Positions 55,122 to 64,000 of a stretch of 64,000 nt of DNA are shown here, piece after piece (the first letter of the stretch is position 1; every line of letters begins with the position of its first letter). The translations under genes were made by a program, and so were the position numbers. Under the pieces are notes generated by a model. The model ran no database searches. It saw nothing but the letters and a program-made list of their open reading frames with translations, and was not told the DNA's origin. Source of the DNA: Ephydatia muelleri. Lineage: Eukaryota > Porifera > Demospongiae > Spongillida > Spongillidae. The stretch covers positions 4,203,823-4,267,822 of the forward strand of contig JABACO010000013.1 in assembly GCA_013339895.1 (NCBI GenBank), given 5' to 3'.

Positions 55122-57575
55122 AACAGAAGGCGCATGTCAAATACTAATAGACAAAAAGAACTGATAGTACAGCTTCATGAGATTAGAGTGAATGTGACTA
55201 GTGTGTGCAGCTTAAATGCGTGCCATAAATTTAGCGTTTAAAATTAATTAACAGAATCTAGCTACATGAGTATAGTTGATGAACGACTCCAAGCAGGTTC
55301 GTGGTCTAACATTGTTCTCAGAATGTTTACAACTGGAATATGTACACTGTAGTGCAAACGTGGATGAAGTACTTAGCATGATGTGAATAGAATGAAGCAT
55401 TTATTCTGTACAGTACTCACTTAGGATAATGTAGAGGCATGGGGAATAACATATTGTTCCCGTCACTCCCAAACGCAACCTGTATGAACTAGTAACACTC
55501 AAAAGCAGCCTCTTGAAACAAAAAAAAAGGAATGCATAACCATATAGCGAAGTCAAATCTCCGTAAACTACATTTTCTGCATAATTATTTATCAGCAACT
55601 ACGTAATGTTAAACATTGCTTCTGCATCCAATGAACTGGTGGACCAGAGCTGGTATGGGGGCTCCAGTTGGAAAGTTGGGATGGTCCCCTCCTGACCCAG
55701 CTATGTCCAGATGAGTGTAGGCCACAGGAGTGCTAGAATCAATGCCATGCTGTTGAAGGATAATGGAAGTCAGTCTTAAAACGGACACATGCTACACTCA
55801 GAACAAAACTTACCTTGTTCAGACCTGAGGCTATCAAGTGAAAAGCAGCTGGGAACTGGTGTCCTCTTGGTGTTGCACTTGAAGGCATGCTATTGGCCTG
55901 CAGAACATCCTCATATTCAGATGGAGGAGCCACAAAATCGTAGTCCTGGAGGATAACAGAGAAAGAGATGGGTGTATGTGGCAAATGGTTAGAGTACAAA
56001 TAAACCTTGTCACTAACCTCGCGTCGTATAGTTGAAATCTCAAAAGGATCTCCCATTATGTCACCGGCTAAATTAACCCAATTAGTCAAATTAATTTAGC
56101 AATTCACAAAATGACATTTGCTCACCTTTCTGTAGGGATTGTGCGAAACTGAACTTCCTTGCAGGGCCATTGTCCAGTACAGCCTACACATATGCATACA
56201 AAACTCAGTGTGAGAAGCCTACACATAGGAAATGTCAAATTTAGTTGCACCACTAACAGTGTAGTTGGGACCATATGCCCTGATGACGTGCCCTGTGAGT
56301 GTCGCAATGGTGAAGATATGGGGGGAATATTTGTAGTTCTTGGGCTTGAGGGCCTAAGCAACGATAGAGGGGAAGAGTGAGATGAGAGCCTCCAGTTACC
56401 CACGGCACTGCATGGCCTTACTGATTCTTTGGCTCTACACAACAGGTCAGCCATGACCATCCTTCCCTCGGCATCGGTATTAACCACCACGCACCCTGAC
56501 ACCAGCCCTGGACTGTGATGACCTCATCGGAAACATAGCAGTCTACCACAAAACACAACAAATAGAATGACAGACATTACATAGCCTTGGAGTGGGTGAG
56601 TGCGGGAGGAGTCAGCTCACCTGATCCAACACTGTTCCTCACCAATGCTAGCCATCCTACCACCTCAACGTCCTGTGGCTTCACACTTTCGAGAATCTAC
56701 ACACAGTGGGGGGCGGGGCTCAATGTGCTATGGTTCTGCAACACATGTACATGCAGGTACATATTGTTTCATGACTTGCAGATATGCACATTAAGATTAA
56801 TACTGTATGTTCACAAGGGCCAATTACAAAATGTCTTATACAAAGACATGCATATGAAGCATTGAGTGAGCAATACCTAAAGCCAAGACCACAGGTTACC
56901 CCAACTTGTTGTTTTGCAGTCACAGTACCTTGAAGAGGCCAGGCCACAGTGGCAGCTCCACACTTGTCTCTGTGCATGCCTGCCATGTGTCCACCAGTCT
57001 TGATGTCAGCACCTCCTGTGTCATAGGTAATCCCCTGGAGTGGGAAAAACAAATGGAAGAGTTCATCACAAAACTATATACCATGAAATACACTTCAAAT
57101 AATTTATAACCATATGTGTACTCATGTATGCTAAGCCTGCTGGTGACTACTGATCATTGCACATAACTAATCAAAACAGCTAAAAAAATATCACTGTAGC
57201 TAAATGTACGACTACCACATAGCAGGCATTACCTTGCCAACAAAATAGAGGATCCTCTTAATCTCTCCTTCCCCTTTGTAGTGCAACTTCACAACCCTTG
57301 CATCATGACGTGGGACATCTGCCAACATACCCATGCAACCAGAGCATGTACCTAATAGAACAATTTTATTTTGATGTCAGAAACTAACGTTGAGCACATC
57401 TATTGACAGCTGCTAGGAGAGGAAACCTCTTTTCCAATTCCGCATGTCCAGAGTACACTTTGACCTGGATAATTAGGAAGATAAGCAATGTCGAACCACA
57501 AAATGCATAAATGAGCCCATTGTATGAACATAAACTAATTAAATCACACTGTATATGCATAGTGCAGATAATCAT

Positions 57576-57582
<7 letters not shown>

Positions 57583-57616
<34 letters not shown>

Positions 57617-57724
57617 TGTACACACCTACATTACACACACACATACATACACACACACATACATACACACACACATACACACACACACAAACATACATAC
57701 ATACATACATACATACATACATAC
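57583..57724 (+). repeat. (CA)n/(CATA)n microsatellite in intron 6 of the aminopeptidase pseudogene
   Basis: CA repeats pass into CATACA and then pure ATAC repeats. Not present in the same intron of copies 1 and 2. It produces long artificial His/Thr and Val/Cys reading frames. Confidence 0.9.
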
Positions 57725-58129
57725 AATGCCCATCCTTTGCTCATAAACACACAACCCCTGCCACCATAGGTGTGCTCGCAGCACATTTATCAGCGTACCT
57801 TCACAGTAGACTGAAAAGGTGGCTAATAAGTACTCTGTTGCCCTTGGTGCAGCCATCCTTTCAGGGTCACCTCCTCCAATGTCTCGAGCCACTATTCTAC
57901 AGGATCACAATCAAAACGCCTCATAAAGATGTGGTACAATATCCTTTTTATACATTTACAGCACCTTCCATTCTCAATATTGCAGGCATGACTGACTATC
58001 TTCTCTCCATCCTATCAGAGGGAAACGGCACACATGACACAGGGATTGTACAAAGGATGCATGCAACCCTTGCTTTTATATGGACACTACATGTAAAATA
58101 GTTACCAATCAGTAAAACTAACTTTCACA

Positions 58130-59250
58130 ACTTCATCTTATCACCAGTATTTTTCTCCTGTACATATTATCCTCTTCACTACCTTATAAAAATAATCATT
58201 GAACTGTTCGTTACTATACACTCCATTACATCTTCATAATATGTAGTTAGACCATGAAACCAAGGAATCTACGTGATATAGAACACCCGAGGGCGCTGGG
58301 CTGTAGCTGTAGATTCCGAACGTGACAGTGTCTAACTGATGTGGACTATAGCAATGCGCATATTTACATACAGTAACCAGAGCCGTTAATTATATATTGC
58401 ACAAGCGCAGTTTGTGTATAGCAACAAAACTGGCACTGGTGTCTATATTGCAAAACCAATGGAAATACACAGTGCCGACCTAGTGGACTGGCTAATCGCA
58501 GATGGAATCACTGCCAGCCAATGTGCCCATGACCACTTTGCAGTCCGAAGACAGACAAAGAAATAGACAATACCATAGCTGTTTACATATCTAAAAACAC
58601 TGGAGTATAGACACAATTTACTGCTGTTTACGTTTGGAATGACACGCTATACAGACAAAGAGGATGCGGTATACTGTAGTGACTCCTATAGAAACCCTAT
58701 TTCATTGTGAACTTCGGTACTGGCTGCAAAGATTTGTCCTACAATTTCCCCCAAATTAGTCTTTACCATATTTGCAGCGGACTTATGCGACCATAGAGAA
58801 TAGCTCTCCCCATTATCTATGATGCACCATTTGCATCAAAGTGGACAGCATTGTTTGGACCTTTTCAATGACACAAATTTTATTTTGAGTAACTCTGGAA
58901 GCAGAAACGAAGCAGCGACAAAGCAAAGAGCTCTGAAACAGTACCACGAATATATAATTTCAATTCTCACTCATCCATAATCCATCCTGGACCTAGCTAG
59001 CAACACGAAATAACTTGTTCGTTCTACTCATGCATGCATATTCATTGTAAATGAGGGTATACAATATTATTGGTTATTGCATTATTAATTTAGCAAATGC
59101 CATGCCCGAGGGCATGTATTCTAAGTGCCAGAGGGCGGGTAATGTGTCACAGACTACCGGGGGCCCCCTGACACTTAGCCACTAACTCGATAAGGTTTCT
59201 ACAAAAATCAGACACCTGATTTGATCAATCAGATTGCAAGGTTTCATTAT
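58130..59250. other. Copy-3-specific sequence in intron 4
   Basis: Intron 4 is 1.34 kb here but 254 bp in copy 1. The extra about 1.1 kb shows no ORF or clear terminal repeats. It contains a GAGGGCATG/CCCGAGGGC-type short repeat near 59,100-59,140. Confidence 0.4.
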
Positions 59251-61696
59251 GCTATATCCATCTCTTTCCATACCACAGCCTGTTATATATACCATTAATT
59301 TATTTGCTGCATACTATATAACATTTTAGTTTGTTATCATATACTCACTGCTTACCTGTTTGCTCTCACACCAGAAAAGGAAGTGACGAAACCTTCATGC
59401 AACTTTCCCCGTTTTTTATGCGCCATTCTCTTACTTCCAGTGGCTGCAGGAGACAAGTCGCAGATGCCGAGTGAGCTTAAGCCTACCATCCTGCACTTGA
59501 TGCACAACGTGTTAATTACTTTCATGACCCACTGTACACTGCATGACACAGCTAGCATACTTACCAATTTCATGACAAATGCGCTCATACGATGTGGTTA
59601 TTTCACTTGGACAACAACTCATGCATGTATAGATGTACATGTACTTAGATGAACATTAGGTGTAAATTAGGTGTACTAGGCGGCCATGTTTGTGCTGTCC
59701 CTTTTACCTAGCCGTCTCTTGCTCCCCACTACCTTGTAAGATATGTAAGGATGACCCATATGTTGATCACCACCAGGGTAACCTGGGGAACCATGGTAAC
59801 CTGGGCAACCAGGACAAATTGGGATGACAAACTATGCTTCCATGTGCAGTCTTGTGTGCTCCAACAAATAAACACTTAAAATGCAAGACAAGCATTGAGA
59901 AAATTGAATTTCCTTATCATATTACCAAGCACTTCATAAGCAAACAATTCAGACAATGGTACAAAAAGGCACACAATTCCTTTCTTCACTGGTCACTTGC
60001 ACAACATGATAAAAATTTTATTCTTGTTAATTTGAGAAGAAAAATTTTCATCTTTTCCTCAGTCCCTATCTGGCATGGCGTGTGGACCAGCAAAGCCATT
60101 CATTCACTTGAAAAACCACAATGAAATAATGAATTCAGGATGTTGTTACACATGGGTATATGTCAACAACCAGCAGTCATCAACAAGCCATCCCGTCCAT
60201 AAGACCATTCACAATAGACATTTATACATGCACACCACCCAGTGTTTACTGAAACTGACCTCTTCTGCATAAGAAACTAAAAGCGACAGAATAGGTTCTA
60301 ATTGCGACACTACTTTTACTTCCCTCCCTCAATAAAGGTCTCAATAAAGATGTACAATGGAACACTGTATGAGTCTAAAGCCATGCATCTGGATGCAAGA
60401 GGGTGTACTGTACGTGTGAGTACAGGTATAGAAGTGTAGGTGCAGGAGTGTAGGTGTGAGAGTTTAGGTATGGGAGCAGATAAGTGTGGCAGTGGCTCAC
60501 CATGTAGAGGGCACCCAGGGCTGCTAAGAGTGTCACCAGTTGGTATTCTTCAAACACTTTTAGCTCTGGGGCAGCCACTAGGCAGAGACACTTTGCACCA
60601 GCAGAGAGAGCACTGTTGGATACAAAACGAGTCATCATTTATTATTTCCATACAAATGTTAGTTTATAGGTACATGTAAATTATAAGATGCAAGATTGGG
60701 CATAGGTGCATTTGTAGCTGCACAAGCCATGGTTTGAAAACGCAACAGGTTGCAAGTGGGCTAGAGGAAGGTAATATTTATATATCTACATGTACAATTG
60801 AGATTACAATAAGAAAAATGCTTAGATAGCATCAGCATAACCAACATGCCACTTCAGCAAAACAACTCAATCAGGCCAGTAAAGGCCCCCCCCCCTGACC
60901 AACACAGCTAAATTTTGACAGTATGTAAATGCACTGAGCCTTTAAATTTACTTAGAAAGTGGTTTGAAATACATGCACACCGAGAATTGATTACAGGTGT
61001 TGTATTGTGGTAAGCACATCTCAACACCTTTTTCCACCCATTTACGTTCCAACCAAACGCATGAACTGAAGTGACACGGGCATGCAGTCATTATGACAAT
61101 CTAGTGCCATTATGACAATCTAGTGCCTCTTGTCGTACGGTCATAGACATATACAAATTCCGAAACGCCACATCGTTGCTGCAATGTGTCGCGAATTGTT
61201 GCTGCTCCGCGATTTGTTCACTGTTCAATAAACGCGGGCACATCGAACTGCGGTGAGTATCTTATTTAGGGCCCTCACCGCTTCACTCCAGCTTCTGCTG
61301 CGTCGCTGCATCTTCGGACGTCGTCCTGGTCTCTGTTCAGGGGTCCAGTGGGCGAAACTATTAGCCTTTTCCCTTCGAAGGGGACGAGAGACACCTTGGA
61401 GCTGAAGGCATTGTCCACCTACTCGTGTGAGTGCGAGTGTCTTTCAAAATAAAGAAATTGGCAAGCGAACTTAGGTGGGCGTACCATTTGGACGGCTTCA
61501 AGCGCAGCCTTGATAGCTCCGAAGTATCCTGGCAAATTTGCCACGGAGTTCAGTACAATTACCAGCGTATCCCACTGAGTCTGAGCGTCTTGCAGTTCGG
61601 TGACTGCAGTTACCGGAAACAGTATTTTCCCCGTCTCAGCCATGGCGTTGGTACCTTAGATTCGGCACTATAGAAATTCAACTCACTTAGCTGGCC

Positions 61697-61704
61697 TATA
61701 AATA
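61697..61704 (-). promoter_or_regulatory. TATA-like element of aminopeptidase copy 3
   Basis: TATTTATA on the minus strand, about 54 bp upstream of the ATG, at the place of TATATATA in copies 1 and 2. Its retention in a pseudogene fits recent decay. Confidence 0.35.
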
Positions 61705-61904
61705 GGTCTCTGGTACAATAGTTGCGGTACATAGGTATTGAATTGCGGTATACAGTAGGGGCCATGTCATGTTGATATCATAAGCGCTTCTGTTCCAAGA
61801 AACAGACTCTTGTAAACAATTCTGCGAATGTGACATTGATAGGCATAAAACTCTGAATAATGAAAATGTGAAAATGTGAATGTTTTCGCTAATCAAAGGC
61901 TTCA

Positions 61905-62456
61905 AAGCTAAGAAATTTGTACAGTGGCTGGCGCAATTCCCGCGAAAGTGTTAACTAATGACGTACATGTAAAGCCACTCCGAACAGCTTCCCGCGTCCA
62001 CCACTACTGTATATCACTCACTATCATGTGATTATCACGTGATATGAGAGCAGGTTCCTTTTTCAAACTACATACAAGCACAGATCTCAATTTTTAAGTT
62101 GTACTAGAGTCGCCATTTGGTGACAATAAGAAGTTAGTGTCACCAAATGGTGACACTAAGTTTAATGATATATAGTTTAATGAAACAAGCAAGTGTTAAA
62201 TAAAACTTGCACAAGAACAGCACACAAATGATTAAACAACACAAATTAATATACTAAATTTGTTTTAACTGATGCAAAGACAATATTGCTGGTCATCTCT
62301 TGGAGCCAGAAGCCCTACCACTTGGATTGGATACAACAATTCTTAACAGAAACACTAGTTAAATTCAATTTTTGAACCAGTACTTATTTACTGAAGGGGA
62401 GGGCACGAGTGTAGGCAGACTGTACCATCGACAACCATGCACAAGGGCTAACTAGC
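61905..62456. other. No gene seen; border of the duplicated unit
   Basis: Similarity to the upstream regions of copies 1 and 2 (AAGCCACTC..., CTTCCCG.GTCCACC) fades after about 62,080. A hairpin with 12-bp arms (TTAGTGTCACCA AA TGGTGACACTAA) lies at 62,134-62,159, and a related CGCCATTTGGTGAC at 62,111. Confidence 0.5.
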
Positions 62457-62804
62457 ATGAGTTACCACTTGTGCACACTTTGTCTCAATGACGGGGTGCA
62501 ATACAATTTGAAATTAGTTATTGTCACAGCAAGTCTCACACAAATCAACTTGACTGGATTCAAAATATGCTTGTCTAAAGGAAACACATCAGATCCAGTC
62601 GGCGGAGATCCCCTTTCTGTTGTGTGGATACCATGGAAAGGCTACGAACAAAGCACTATGCTTTGGGTAGACCAATATGACATGCACGCTTGCAACACTA
62701 AAATAGAGAAGGGAGCTAACTCTAGAATTAGCATCTTCTACGTGTGGAGGTATTCAACTTCGAGTGAAATACGTTTTCTGAAATGGAACGTTCTCACACT
62801 CTAA
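62457..62804 (+). CDS. Unidentified ORF, 115 codons
   Basis: Starts MSYHLCTLCLNDGVQYNLKL and ends WNVLTL-stop. Mixed composition with Cys and aromatic residues, no signal peptide or membrane segment obvious, no family recognised. Codon use looks coding-like, and it is followed 95 bp downstream by a second open frame on the same strand. It could be one exon or a broken part of a larger gene extending right. Confidence 0.35.
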   Translation: MSYHLCTLCLNDGVQYNLKLVIVTASLTQINLTGFKICLSKGNTSDPVGGDPLSVVWIPWKGYEQSTMLWVDQYDMHACNTKIEKGANSRISIFYVWRYSTSSEIRFLKWNVLTL

Positions 62805-62898
62805 AGTTCTAGTTTCTATTGATAGATACTGGGGACTAAATAACCAAGGAGAACAGGTGACTTTGGGACTTCTGCAGACATGCACAGATAACAGAATT

Positions 62899-63401
62899 GA
62901 AGCTGCGGCAACCTTGGGGGAGTACCACCATCACAAGGCAATCTCCAGCAAAGTGACACAATATCTATGTTTGTGATGGCAGGCATACAGGATGGCAGCA
63001 TAGTTGGCACTGCAGCAATCCAGTCACAACAATCCTACCACACCAAACATAACGGCAGTGTGCAATCCTTCTACTGCCACAGTTGGGTGTGCAACAACCC
63101 AGCATCAGTTTTACGGACATTGTATGCATATGCAAACGTACAGACAGGTTTGTCAACTTCTGTCAAAGTGACAGATTTACTCAATCCAGATGCTGAAGTT
63201 ATGTTTATAGACACTATGTGCACTATTGTATGGTCTGGAGACAAAGTGAAACTCACATTTGTGGGTCCTAAAGGTGCCATCATTAAAACAGTGAAGCAAA
63301 AACCTGAATACCGCATCTATAGGCACCCTTCAGACAAAATCCAATTCAGAGCAATTTCCCAACAGAACCAGCTAGCTTTTCAAGTGCACAAATCACAGTG
63401 A
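62899..63401 (+). CDS. Unidentified ORF, up to 167 codons (Met at 62,967 gives 144)
   Basis: The frame is open from 62,899 (GGVPPSQGNLQQSDTI) through MFVMAGIQDGSIVG to KSQ-stop at 63,399-63,401. The predicted protein has a hydrophilic N-terminal half and a beta-rich-looking second half (VKLTFVGPKGAIIKTV). No family recognised. It may belong to the same gene as 62,457-62,804, since both are on the same strand and close, but no intron joining them is convincing. Confidence 0.4.
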
Positions 63402-64000
63402 GTAATTTGTGGTACTGGATCACTACAGATGAAGACTTTATTATATACTTGAGTCCTTCACCATGCCTGAGGGGCTAGAGAAAAGAAACCAGCGTGACAT
63501 TGTCATAATGTGCACAGAGACTACAAGATGGCACACAGTGCAAACAAAGTTAATTTACATTTACTTGACGAATACCCAAACAAGGTTCCCCATGTGCAAA
63601 ACGTTTTTCTATGACTATGTACACACTTTAAAAGATTATACATTTGTATCTAAGCTCACATCATTCAGCCGCAGACTCCAGCACTCATGATCGACTCAGT
63701 ATACAATTGGATTTAAAAAAAAAGCTGTTAAGGTTGCTATGTCCACTAAGCCTTGGAATCCACCCAACATGAGCCTTAGAATTGCAATTGTCATGCCTCG
63801 GAGACTGAAGGATCATATATGAGAAGGAGTGTACACAGTTAGACAACAGTGGCCAAATTGAAAATACATCTTTTGACCTCAAAGTGATGCCTGTTCAATC
63901 AAGGAGACAGTTTCAACAAACAGTTGATCTTGATACCTGATGCTGGGTTTAGTACCACTACAATTTCCTATGCTATCGCAATCAAATACATGATACATAA
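63402..64000. other. Window end, short ORFs only
   Basis: A 75-codon plus-strand ORF (63,463-63,690, MPEGLEKRNQRD...) might continue the preceding unidentified gene. Nothing else can be supported. Confidence 0.25.

Larger units (their letters stand above)
55609..61643 (-). pseudogene. M17 aminopeptidase pseudogene, copy 3
   Basis: All 16 exons can be found with splice sites: 61485-61643, 61279-61418, 60501-60612, 59356-59443, 57965-58011, 57799-57896, 57389-57464, 57233-57318, 56929-57034, 56621-56696, 56422-56542, 56258-56353, 56126-56183, 56018-56067, 55814-55945, 55609-55749. Four exons have gained bases against copies 1 and 2: exon 4 (+1), exon 6 (+1, CAGTAGACTG), exon 9 (+1, GGCCAGGCC) and exon 11 (+2, in two places before NTDAEGR). 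The frame is therefore lost before the metal-binding region. The ancestral stop TGA has become TGC, extending the last exon by five codons. Catalytic motifs are still visible within single exons (YDTGGADIKTGG, NTDAEGR), so decay is recent, or the extra bases are sequencing errors. Confidence 0.85.

Noticed and set aside
57511..58101. 196-codon ORF over the CA/ATAC repeat
   Set aside because: Composed mainly of microsatellite translation and antisense aminopeptidase exons 5 and 6.

Overview
The window is animal nuclear DNA, most likely from a sponge (Porifera, probably a demosponge). It contains multi-exon genes with short GT-AG introns of about 50-250 bp, AT-rich intergenic DNA with many TGCATGCA-type words, CR1/L2-like LINE fragments, and retroelements with a restriction-like endonuclease domain of a kind common in sponges and cnidarians. 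The species assignment is an inference. There are no bacterial operons, CRISPR arrays or recognisable rRNA/tRNA genes.

Layout. 1-5,000: transposon debris (PiggyBac-like fragment, CCHC/endonuclease retroelement fragment, a foldback element, clusters of a 20-bp palindromic repeat). 5,119-11,311 (+): intact 11-exon furin-like proprotein convertase, 701 codons. 11,797-17,365 (-): intact 16-exon M17 leucyl-type aminopeptidase (W07G4.4-like), 521 codons, convergent with the furin gene. 18,100-21,300: broken duplicated flank filled with LINE pieces, a 43-bp perfect hairpin and a 26-G run. 21,572-28,244 (-): second intact aminopeptidase copy with the same exon structure. 29,880-31,263 (+): decayed RING/zinc-finger transposase-like pseudogene. 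32,463-33,277: near-perfect foldback element. 33,817-37,400 (+): almost full-length but frameshifted non-LTR retroelement. 37,487-51,628: giant imperfect palindrome, with arms of about 6.5-6.7 kb around an 893-bp spacer. 51,490-53,190 (+): aminopeptidase remnant. 53,797-54,353: TIR element. 54,480-55,121 (+): furin remnant joining exon 1 to exon 11. 55,609-61,643 (-): third aminopeptidase copy, a pseudogene with frameshifts in four exons. 62,457-63,401 (+): two unidentified ORFs.

The main story is a convergent furin-like/aminopeptidase gene pair that was duplicated at least three times. Two aminopeptidases and one furin gene stay intact, and the rest decayed. Mobile elements and a very large inverted duplication then broke up the array. 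The two protease families are known to act in different compartments (secretory pathway versus cytosol), so their pairing is best read as shared duplication history rather than a proven shared pathway.
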